Shown here: positions 1 through 5,188 of the stretch, one piece after another
Numbering within the stretch: the stretch's first letter is position 1
How the letters are laid out: every line of letters begins with the position of its first letter
Source of the DNA: Bacteroidota bacterium
GTDB taxonomy: Bacteria; Bacteroidota; Bacteroidia; Bacteroidales; Prolixibacteraceae
Assembly (NCBI GenBank): GCA_023393265.1
Contig: JAEWME010000384.1
Location: 1 to 5,188, forward strand
Direction: 5' to 3'
Length of the DNA stretch: 5,188 nt
Position numbers and translations under genes: made by a program
The notes under the pieces: model-generated
Seen by the model: the letters and a program-made list of their open reading frames with translations, nothing else
Databases searched by the model: none
Told to the model about the DNA's origin: nothing

Positions 1-59
1 AGAGATTCAAAAGCTTCCCATTTTTTGATGTTCCTGTGCAAAAATTGAATCTCGTTCAT
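1..59 (-). CDS. SpoIIM-family (DUF95) membrane protein, N-terminal fragment
   Basis: Reading the minus strand from the ATG at 59-57 gives 19 codons, beginning MNEIQFLHRNIKKWEAFES, and the frame stays open to the left edge. This short sequence resembles the usual start of Bacteroidetes proteins annotated as stage II sporulation protein M: a Met-x-Glu start, an aromatic and basic stretch, then Lys-Lys-Trp-x-x-Phe-Glu. Members are integral membrane proteins with several transmembrane helices after this cytoplasmic N-terminus; none of those helices lies in the window. Despite the name, the family is widespread in non-sporulating bacteria and its role there is not settled. The divergent RDD-family neighbour strengthens the call, because these two families are commonly adjacent in Bacteroidetes genomes. 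No Shine-Dalgarno sequence precedes the start. With only 19 residues visible, the identification rests on similarity from memory plus context. Confidence 0.7.
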   Translation of the reverse strand, partial: MNEIQFLHRNIKKWEAFES

Positions 60-78
60 GGTGGAATTAAAAAGGTAA

Positions 79-86
79 TAATTTTG
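79..86 (+). promoter_or_regulatory. Candidate -7 promoter element for the RDD gene
   Basis: TAATTTTG matches the Bacteroidetes -7 consensus TAnnTTTG at all six fixed positions. It lies 62 bases before the ATG at 149, so transcription would begin near 92 with a leader of about 57 bases. No clear TTG-type -33 box sits at the expected distance upstream, and the region is very AT-rich, so a chance match is possible. For the divergent minus-strand gene the best candidate is a one-mismatch version, TTATTTTG read on the minus strand at 134-127. Confidence 0.35.
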
Positions 87-148
87 TGCAATTTAATAAA
101 CTAAATAAAAATTAGTGCTTATTTTACAAAATAAATCAAGGATAAGTG

Positions 149-856
149 ATGGATACTTTAAAAATAGATTCTTCGCAAAATATAGACATTGAACAACCCA
201 TCGCAAGCATCGGCGAACGCATTGCCGCTACCCTGCTCGATACGCTTTTCATTGCCATTTTCATGGCGGTTACCGGGTTCATTGCCGGCAGTCTGAATAC
301 TCCGAGGATGCTGATAATCGTTTATATTCCGGTAGCTCTATACAGTATTTTAAGCGAATTATTCATGAACGGACAAAGCTGGGGGAAAAAGATACTAAAG
401 ATTAAAGTGGTAAAAACTGATGGAACTTCTGTCACCTTTATGAGCTACTTTCTGAGATGGATAATCCGCATGATTGAAGTTTTATTTACACTGGGCTCCG
501 TTGCAACCATAACGATTATTTTAAATCAAAAAGGTCAGAGGCTGGGCGACATTGCGGCAAACACAACAGTAATAAGAGTGCGACAAAAAAGCATGAAGGA
601 AACCATTTATACTGAAGTCCCTGAAAACTATTCCGTAGTTCATCCTGAAGTCTCACTGCTGTCGACCAACGATTTGTACATTATCAAAGAAGTTCTTGAA
701 TTGATGCGGCTTCCGGAGCGAACCGCCCGAATATTTACAGTGGCAAAAAAGACTCAGGAAGCTATTGAAAAAAAGATGAACATCACATCCAACCAAAAAC
801 CTCAGTTATTTTTCGAAACAATCCTGCGCGACTACAATTTCCTGAATAACAAATAA
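149..856 (+). CDS. RDD-family integral membrane protein
   Basis: This 235-residue protein carries an RDD domain at about residues 18-146. The family-defining Arg is R24 (GERIAATLLD) and an Asp follows at D31 at the start of the first membrane helix. Hydrophobic segments lie at about 26-50, 54-75 and 103-126. Two further family hallmarks are visible: GQSWGKKILKIKVV (75-88), between the second and third helices, and RLGDIAANTTVI (131-142), after the third. The C-terminal 90 residues are hydrophilic, probably cytoplasmic and helical, and I do not recognise a domain in them. ATG 149 is preferred over the overlapping GTG at 146, because AAGG at 138-141 sits seven bases before the ATG. RDD proteins are inner-membrane proteins, some linked to transport, but no substrate can be assigned. 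It is divergent from a SpoIIM-family gene 89 bases away and the two are probably functionally linked. Confidence 0.88.
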   Translation: MDTLKIDSSQNIDIEQPIASIGERIAATLLDTLFIAIFMAVTGFIAGSLNTPRMLIIVYIPVALYSILSELFMNGQSWGKKILKIKVVKTDGTSVTFMSYFLRWIIRMIEVLFTLGSVATITIILNQKGQRLGDIAANTTVIRVRQKSMKETIYTEVPENYSVVHPEVSLLSTNDLYIIKEVLELMRLPERTARIFTVAKKTQEAIEKKMNITSNQKPQLFFETILRDYNFLNNK

Positions 857-870
857 AAGGTTTTCCATTT

Positions 871-903
871 ACGGTTAAGTTTTCAACGTCCACTTAAAAC
901 CGT
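871..903 (+). terminator. Imperfect hairpin after the RDD gene, possible terminator
   Basis: ACGGTTAAG (871-879) pairs with CTTAAAACCGT (893-903), giving nine base pairs with a two-base bulge and a 13-base loop. It begins 14 bases after the RDD stop codon, which is where a terminator would be expected. No T-run follows, so it is not a canonical intrinsic terminator. It could instead protect the 3' end of the transcript or be a chance fold. Confidence 0.3.
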
Positions 904-953
904 GATTGAAAATCATGTCGCTCAAACCTCGGATAACCCTTTCGATTTTTTGC

Positions 954-961
954 TACCTTTA
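954..961 (+). promoter_or_regulatory. Candidate -7 promoter element for purB
   Basis: TACCTTTA matches the Bacteroidetes TAnnTTTG element except at the last base, and is preceded by a T-rich stretch (945-951), as is common in this phylum. The predicted start of transcription is near 967, only about 16 bases before the purB ATG at 983. I see no convincing TTG-type -33 box at about 930-937. The element supports ATG 983 as the true start, since a start at 902 would put this promoter inside the gene. Confidence 0.45.
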
Positions 962-982
962 CGCCTTCGAAAAAATCAAAAC

Positions 983-2329
983 ATGGAATTAAATTTGCTT
1001 ACAGCTATATCGCCGGTTGACGGCCGCTACCGCTCTAAAGTTGAAAATCTTCAGTTATATTTTTCAGAATTTGCTTTAATTAAATATCGTGTTCTTGTTG
1101 AAGTTGAGTATTTTATTGCGTTGTGCGAACTGCCGATACCGCAACTGGCAACTTTCGACAAAAATTTATTCTCAGCCTTGCGCGACGTTGTCAAAAACTT
1201 CTCGGTCGAGGATGCCCAGCGAATTAAGGACATCGAGAAAGTGACCAACCACGACGTTAAAGCGGTGGAATACTTTCTGAAAGAAGAATTTGAAAAGCTT
1301 GCCATTCAGCAATATAAAGAATTTATTCATTTTGGGCTCACTTCTCAGGACATCAACAACACCGCCGTCCCGAAATCGATTCACGATGCGCTCGACAACG
1401 AATATTTTCCGGCCGTGAACGATTTGGTTGATAAACTGGAAGAGATGGCTGACGAGTGGAAAAACATCCCGATGCTGGCCAAAACACACGGACAGCCAGC
1501 ATCGCCAACCAACCTTGGGAAGGAAATCCGTGTATTTTCAGAACGTCTGAAAACGCAGCTCGAACAACTGAAAGCCATTAGCTGCGATGCCAAATTTGGC
1601 GGCGCTACAGGCAATTTCAACGCGCACCATATCGCTTATCCCGAAATTAGCTGGAAAGCATTTGGCAATCATTTTCTGAAAAAGTATCTCGGACTGGAAC
1701 GCTCGCAATACACCACGCAGATTGCAAACTACGACAATCACGCTGCGATTTTTGACGCTATGAAACGTGTGAATAACATCATCATGGACCTGAACCGCGA
1801 CATGTGGACCTACATTTCGATGGAATATTTCAAGCAAAAAATTAAAGCTGGAGAAGTTGGTTCGTCGGCCATGCCGCACAAAGTAAACCCCATCGACTTC
1901 GAAAACTCGGAAGGAAACATCGGAATTGCCAATGCCGTCTTCGAACATTTGGCGGCTAAATTGCCCGTTTCACGTCTTCAGCGCGATCTAACTGACTCGA
2001 CCGTTTTGCGTAATATTGGCGTTCCGTTTGCTCACACGCTGATTGCAGTAAATTCTACAATGAAAGGCTTAAATAAACTGTTAATTAACACGGAAGCCAT
2101 CAATGCCGATTTGGAAAAGAACTGGCCCGTGGTTGCAGAAGCCATCCAGACGATTCTGCGACGCGAGGGCTATCCGAATCCCTATGAGGCTCTTCGCAAC
2201 CTGACTCGTGTAAATCGAAAGATTGATCAGGAGGTTATCCATGAATTCATCGACACACTGGAGATTTCGGACAGCCTAAAGGCGGAGTTGAAGAAAATCA
2301 CGCCGCAAAACTATACCGGCATTTTTTAA
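983..2329 (+). CDS. purB: Adenylosuccinate lyase
   Basis: PurB removes fumarate twice in purine metabolism: from SAICAR to give AICAR, and from adenylosuccinate to give AMP. It is a cytosolic homotetramer of the fumarase/aspartase superfamily. The product has 448 residues, close to the roughly 456 of the E. coli type, and begins MELNLLTAISPVDGRY, typical of this long PurB group. Visible active-site parts are TNHDVKAVEYF (88-98, with H90), TSQDINNT (120-127), KTHGQPASPT (167-176, with the catalytic-type H169), and the mobile signature loop GSSAMPHKVNP (293-303), whose serines S294/S295 include the catalytic base, followed by IDFENSEGN. No key residue is missing. The frame is open upstream to a GTG at 902, but the 27 extra residues are unlike the family and overlap the promoter candidate and hairpin, so ATG 983 is chosen. 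The start has no strong ribosome-binding sequence, as is usual in Bacteroidetes. Confidence 0.97.
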   Translation: MELNLLTAISPVDGRYRSKVENLQLYFSEFALIKYRVLVEVEYFIALCELPIPQLATFDKNLFSALRDVVKNFSVEDAQRIKDIEKVTNHDVKAVEYFLKEEFEKLAIQQYKEFIHFGLTSQDINNTAVPKSIHDALDNEYFPAVNDLVDKLEEMADEWKNIPMLAKTHGQPASPTNLGKEIRVFSERLKTQLEQLKAISCDAKFGGATGNFNAHHIAYPEISWKAFGNHFLKKYLGLERSQYTTQIANYDNHAAIFDAMKRVNNIIMDLNRDMWTYISMEYFKQKIKAGEVGSSAMPHKVNPIDFENSEGNIGIANAVFEHLAAKLPVSRLQRDLTDSTVLRNIGVPFAHTLIAVNSTMKGLNKLLINTEAINADLEKNWPVVAEAIQTILRREGYPNPYEALRNLTRVNRKIDQEVIHEFIDTLEISDSLKAELKKITPQNYTGIF

Positions 2330-2356
2330 CACACAATAAACCACTGCATCAGAGAG

Positions 2357-2388
2357 TTTTTGATGTTGTCACCTATATGGATCATTTG
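2357..2388 (+). promoter_or_regulatory. Weak promoter-like sequence before the ABC exporter gene
   Basis: TTTTTG (2357-2362) resembles a -33 box, and 18 bases later ATCATTTG (2381-2388) keeps the TTTG half of the -7 element but lacks its TA. The spacing is about right, but the -7 match is poor and it ends only seven bases before the ATG, which would make the transcript nearly leaderless. Co-transcription with purB across the 66-base gap is an equally good explanation. Confidence 0.18.
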
Positions 2389-2395
2389 AGTCTTT

Positions 2396-4216
2396 ATGAA
2401 AGATTTTTTTAAGATTTTACGCCGTTTTATCCCCCCGTATAAAAAAGAACTGGCGCTCAATTTTCTGTTCAACCTGCTTTCTGCGTTGTTCACAGTTTTT
2501 TCGGTTGCTATGATGATCCCGATTCTGGACATTCTGTTCGATAAGGCAAACGATGTGAAAAACCTGGTGCCGTGGACGCTGAATCTTGGAGTTATCAAGC
2601 ACAATATTTACTATTTCATTACCGTGTTTAAATACGAAAACGGTCCCGAACTTACATTGTTGTTTGTTGGATTGTTCGTTATTGTGGCAACACTCCTGAA
2701 AGTTGGATTTTATTACCTGGGCGCCTACGAAGCCATTTACATCAGGAATGGCGTGGTAAAAGACATTCGGGAACAGATCTATAACAAAATACTGAGACTT
2801 GCATTGCCCTTCTTTTCCGAAGAACGAAAAGGCGATATCATCTCGCGCATTACTGGCGACGTAACAGAGGTGGAAAATTCCATTATGTCGTCACTCGATA
2901 TGTTCCTGAAAAACCCAATCATCATCCTGGTTTTGCTAATCTCGATGCTCGTTATGAGCCCGAGTATGACCATTTTTATCCTGATTGTGTTGCCGTTGGC
3001 AGGTTTGATTATTGGACGTGTGGGGAAATCACTAAAAAAAGTGTCGCGTGCCGGTCAGGACAAAATGGGTATGATTTTGACGGTTGTTGAAGAAACGCTG
3101 AGTGGTTTGCGCATTATCAAGGCATTCAACGCCGAGAAGAAGATGGAAGCTCGTTTCAACTCGGAACTACATGATTACCGGCATATTATGAACCGACTGA
3201 TGCGTCGCCGTGAATTGGCTCACCCGATGAGCGAACTGCTCGGAACCATTGTCATCATCATCGTTGTTTGGTATGGCGGAACACTGATTTTGCGAAACAA
3301 CAGCGAACTTACCGGAACCGAATTTATAGCCTATCTGGCAATTTTTTACCAGATTATAAATCCGGCAAAAGCATTTACCCAGGCGCTTTACAGTATACAG
3401 AAGGGTTTGGCATCAATGGATCGTATCGATAAAATTCTGAAGGCCGATGTAACCATTCCTGAGGCAGCTAATGCAAAGCCGGTTTCGAAACTCACTGATT
3501 CAATTGAGTACCGCAATGTGAGTTTTGCTTACGACGAAAAGGTAGTATTGAAAAATGTTTCGCTGAAAATTGAGAAAGGTAAAAGCATTGCGCTGGTCGG
3601 ACAATCGGGAAGCGGAAAAACAACATTCGTCGATCTTTTGCCTCGTTTTTACGACGTGATCGGCGGTCATATCCTGATTGACGGAACCGACCTGCGCAAC
3701 CTGAAACTACACGATTTGCGCGATTTAATGGGAAATGTGAACCAGGAAGCCATTCTGTTCAACGATACCATTTTCAACAACATTGCGTTTGGGGTTGAAT
3801 CTGCTTCAATGGCTGAAGTAATTGCTGCCGCCAAAGTAGCTAACGCACATGATTTTATCATCGAAACAGAGCATGGGTATGACACCATCATTGGCGACCG
3901 CGGAAGTAAACTTTCCGGAGGACAACGCCAGCGCCTGAGCATTGCCCGCGCCATTCTGAAAAACCCGCCGATCCTGATTCTCGACGAAGCTACATCGGCA
4001 CTCGATACCGAATCGGAACGACTGGTTCAGGATGCACTCGAAAAGCTGATGCAAAACCGAACCTCAATTGTGATTGCCCACCGGCTTTCGACGGTTCGCA
4101 ATGCCGACCTGATTTGTGTGTTCCACGATGGCGAAATTATTGAACGCGGAACGCACGATGAGTTAATCGCACTTGATGGCCGCTACAAAAGACTGCATAG
4201 CATGCAGATGTTTTAA
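2396..4216 (+). CDS. ABC exporter half-transporter (MsbA/multidrug type), fused permease and ATPase
   Basis: This 606-residue protein has the layout of a homodimeric type IV ABC exporter in the inner membrane: six helices, then one ATPase domain. Helices lie at about 19-45, 85-110, 172-190, 192-210, 283-303 and 310-330. The roughly 40-residue loop between the first two is longer than in E. coli MsbA, which I believe is usual for Bacteroidetes homologues. The ATPase domain (about 370-600) is complete: A-loop Y379, Walker A GQSGSGKT (402-409, K408), Q-loop Q450, signature LSGGQ (506-510), Walker B ILILD (526-530) with catalytic E531, D-loop SALD (534-537) and switch H562. It is therefore expected to be active. 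Substrates in this family include lipid A precursors, other lipids and drugs; the sequence does not decide, so no gene symbol is given. It starts 66 bases after purB on the same strand, without a Shine-Dalgarno sequence. Its link to purB is probably positional only. Confidence 0.95.
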   Translation: MKDFFKILRRFIPPYKKELALNFLFNLLSALFTVFSVAMMIPILDILFDKANDVKNLVPWTLNLGVIKHNIYYFITVFKYENGPELTLLFVGLFVIVATLLKVGFYYLGAYEAIYIRNGVVKDIREQIYNKILRLALPFFSEERKGDIISRITGDVTEVENSIMSSLDMFLKNPIIILVLLISMLVMSPSMTIFILIVLPLAGLIIGRVGKSLKKVSRAGQDKMGMILTVVEETLSGLRIIKAFNAEKKMEARFNSELHDYRHIMNRLMRRRELAHPMSELLGTIVIIIVVWYGGTLILRNNSELTGTEFIAYLAIFYQIINPAKAFTQALYSIQKGLASMDRIDKILKADVTIPEAANAKPVSKLTDSIEYRNVSFAYDEKVVLKNVSLKIEKGKSIALVGQSGSGKTTFVDLLPRFYDVIGGHILIDGTDLRNLKLHDLRDLMGNVNQEAILFNDTIFNNIAFGVESASMAEVIAAAKVANAHDFIIETEHGYDTIIGDRGSKLSGGQRQRLSIARAILKNPPILILDEATSALDTESERLVQDALEKLMQNRTSIVIAHRLSTVRNADLICVFHDGEIIERGTHDELIALDGRYKRLHSMQMF

Positions 4217-4241
4217 GCACAACGGGAATCCCCATTCACAT

Positions 4242-4275
4242 TTTCAGGAATTCATCAGGAGGAAAGAGCCTGAAA
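4242..4275. repeat. Inverted repeat downstream of the ABC exporter gene
   Basis: TTTCAGG (4242-4248) is perfectly inverted as CCTGAAA (4269-4275), with 20 bases between. It starts 25 bases after the ABC exporter stop codon. No T-run follows, so a terminator role is not well supported. The arms share the TTTCAGG word that recurs later in the same intergenic region. Confidence 0.4.
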
Positions 4276-4336
4276 TACCCTATCCTGCTACATTTTAGCT
4301 AGCCTAAAAAAAATGCTGTTGTTTTCAATATTTTAC

Positions 4337-4344
4337 TACATTTA
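4337..4344 (+). promoter_or_regulatory. Candidate -7 promoter element for speA
   Basis: TACATTTA matches TAnnTTTG except at the last base, and follows a T-rich stretch that includes TTGTTTTC (4319-4326). The TTG at 4319-4321 is somewhat closer than the usual -33 spacing. Transcription would start near 4350, leaving an unusually long leader of about 190 bases before the speA ATG. The match is by eye only. Confidence 0.35.
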
Positions 4345-4447
4345 CCGCGTCTGAAAAACCTTTGGACAATCAGAACTGGCGCGGATTACAAGAGGATTTG
4401 CTGATTGAAAAAACTTTTTACGGAATCATGGAGTAAGACGTTCATCG

Positions 4448-4487
4448 CTGTTCTGATCTAAGTTTTCAGGCAAAAACGAGAGAACAG
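4448..4487 (+). repeat. Inverted repeat in the speA leader (outer hairpin)
   Basis: CTGTTCT (4448-4454) is perfectly inverted as AGAACAG (4481-4487), a seven-pair stem extendable by one G-U pair, around a 26-base loop. It lies about 55-95 bases before the speA start. Its right arm shares three bases (4485-4487) with the next hairpin, so both cannot fully form at once. Confidence 0.4.
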
Positions 4488-4502
4488 TCTGATTTCAGGC
4501 TG
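4485..4502 (+). repeat. Compact hairpin in the speA leader
   Basis: CAGTCTG (4485-4491) pairs with CAGGCTG (4496-4502): six Watson-Crick pairs and one G-U pair, closing a four-base loop. It is followed by a run of A, not T, so it is not a plus-strand intrinsic terminator. It ends 38 bases before the speA ATG and could affect leader folding or mRNA stability. Confidence 0.45.
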
Positions 4503-4540
4503 TGAAAAAATAGTACGAACAAACAATTAACTTTTCCTTA

Positions 4541-5188
4541 ATGAGAAAATGGCGCATTGAAGACTCGGCTGAACTTTACAACATCACCGGTTGGGGAATT
4601 AATTTTTTTTCCATCAACGAAAAAGGCCACGTTACCGTAACACCAAGAAAAGATGGCGTTCAGGTCGACCTTTATGATTTGGTTGAAGAGCTTCAGCTCA
4701 GGGATGTTTCAGCCCCCATGCTGATTCGTTTTCCCGACATTCTGGACAACCGGATTGAAAAAATGGCAAGCTGCTTTAAAACGGCTGCCGAAGAGTATGA
4801 GTACAAAGGCCAAAATTTTATTATTTATCCCATCAAGGTAAACCAAATGCGACCTGTTGTTGAAGAGATTGTCGGACACGGCAAAAAGTTCAACATTGGC
4901 CTCGAAGCAGGTTCCAAACCGGAATTACACGCAGTGATTGCTATTAATACCGACAACGATTCGCTGATTATTTGTAACGGGTACAAAGATGAAAGCTACA
5001 TCGAGCTGGCACTTTTGGCCCAGAAAATGGGTCGCCGCATTTATCTGGTTGTTGAAAAACTAAATGAATTAAAACTGATTATAAAAATTGCTGCCCGTCT
5101 GCGGATAAAACCAAACATCGGAATTCGCATTAAACTGGCAAGCTCCGGAAGCGGAAAGTGGGAAGATTCGGGCGGTGACGCCAGTAAG
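4541..5188 (+). CDS. speA: Biosynthetic arginine decarboxylase, N-terminal part
   Basis: SpeA is a PLP enzyme that decarboxylates L-arginine to agmatine, the first step of the arginine route to putrescine and spermidine. The frame starts at ATG 4541 and stays open for 216 codons to the right edge, about one third of the family's usual 630-660 residues, so the stop is outside the window. The start MRKWRIEDSAELYNITGWG is typical of the family. The fragment covers the beginning of the PLP-binding TIM barrel. YPIKVNQ (96-102) carries the PLP-linking lysine K99; GLEAGSKPEL (120-129), ICNGYKD (144-150) and SSGSGKW (201-207) are further conserved SpeA blocks. The catalytic cysteine region and C-terminal domain are not visible. 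No Shine-Dalgarno sequence precedes the ATG. It follows the ABC exporter gene by 324 bases and probably has its own promoter and a long leader. Confidence 0.96.
   Translation, partial: MRKWRIEDSAELYNITGWGINFFSINEKGHVTVTPRKDGVQVDLYDLVEELQLRDVSAPMLIRFPDILDNRIEKMASCFKTAAEEYEYKGQNFIIYPIKVNQMRPVVEEIVGHGKKFNIGLEAGSKPELHAVIAINTDNDSLIICNGYKDESYIELALLAQKMGRRIYLVVEKLNELKLIIKIAARLRIKPNIGIRIKLASSGSGKWEDSGGDASK

Larger units (their letters stand above)
4217..4540. other. Intergenic region between the ABC exporter gene and speA
   Basis: These 324 bases contain no convincing gene on either strand. They hold a promoter candidate (4337-4344) and several inverted repeats, listed separately. The first part (4217-4310) presumably ends the ABC transcript, although no hairpin followed by a T-run is present; the short TTTTAG/CTAAAA repeat (4293-4298 and 4304-4309, five-base loop) is followed by A residues instead. 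The part after about 4350 would be the 5' untranslated leader of speA. A frame without ATG is open from 4308 to a stop at 4434-4436; it is probably non-coding. Confidence 0.7.

Noticed and set aside
146..148. GTG at 146 as the start of the RDD protein
   Set aside because: It adds only one residue, and the AAGG at 138-141 is better spaced for the ATG at 149.
1051..1948. Several minus-strand open frames of 79-136 codons inside purB
   Set aside because: They lie antisense to a clearly conserved enzyme, overlap each other in different frames, and resemble no protein family; they are shadows of the purB codons.
2347..2365. CATCA/TGATG inverted repeat after purB as a terminator
   Set aside because: Only five Watson-Crick pairs are continuous, the rest of the stem needs G-U pairs, and no T-run follows.
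2326..4054. Minus-strand open frames of 61-95 codons overlapping the ABC exporter gene
   Set aside because: They are antisense to a complete, conserved transporter and show no recognisable domain.
4428..4436. Minimal ATG-GAG-TAA upstream ORF
   Set aside because: A two-codon frame is expected by chance and has no ribosome-binding sequence.
4528..4535. TAACTTTT as a speA promoter -7 element
   Set aside because: It ends five bases before the ATG, so transcription would start at or inside the start codon; an AT-rich chance match is more likely.
1..5188. Mobile elements, CRISPR arrays, RNA genes, defence or toxin-antitoxin systems
   Set aside because: I saw no transposase or integrase motifs, regularly spaced repeats, tRNA-like folds or small paired genes; the complete genes and most of the length are housekeeping or common membrane proteins.

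Overview
The window looks like an ordinary chromosomal segment from a member of the Bacteroidetes (Bacteroidota), perhaps a Bacteroidales or Marinilabiliales-type organism. This rests on moderate GC content, AT-rich gene gaps, near-absence of Shine-Dalgarno sequences before most starts, sequences resembling the Bacteroidetes -7 promoter element (TAnnTTTG), and the character of the encoded proteins. No database search was possible, so the lineage is inference.

Layout from left to right. Positions 1-59 (minus strand) hold the first 19 codons of a SpoIIM/DUF95-family membrane protein that runs off the left edge. A shared AT-rich divergent gap (60-148) separates it from a plus-strand RDD-family membrane protein (149-856). 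A short gap with a hairpin and a good -7 promoter candidate leads to purB, adenylosuccinate lyase (983-2329). After a 66-base gap comes a complete half-size ABC exporter of the MsbA/multidrug type (2396-4216). A 324-base non-coding stretch (4217-4540) carries a promoter candidate and several inverted repeats. It precedes the N-terminal third of speA, biosynthetic arginine decarboxylase (4541 to the right edge, still open).

The genes do not form one pathway. SpoIIM and RDD proteins are commonly neighbours in Bacteroidetes and probably act together at the inner membrane, but their role is not well defined. PurB serves purine synthesis, the ABC protein exports lipid or drug-like substrates, and SpeA makes agmatine for polyamines. 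Four of the five genes point the same way, but the gaps are large enough that purB and speA probably have their own promoters.

I found no mobile element, CRISPR array, tRNA, rRNA, toxin-antitoxin pair or recognisable new system. The part most worth a second look is the roughly 190-base leader in front of speA, which contains two mutually exclusive hairpins.
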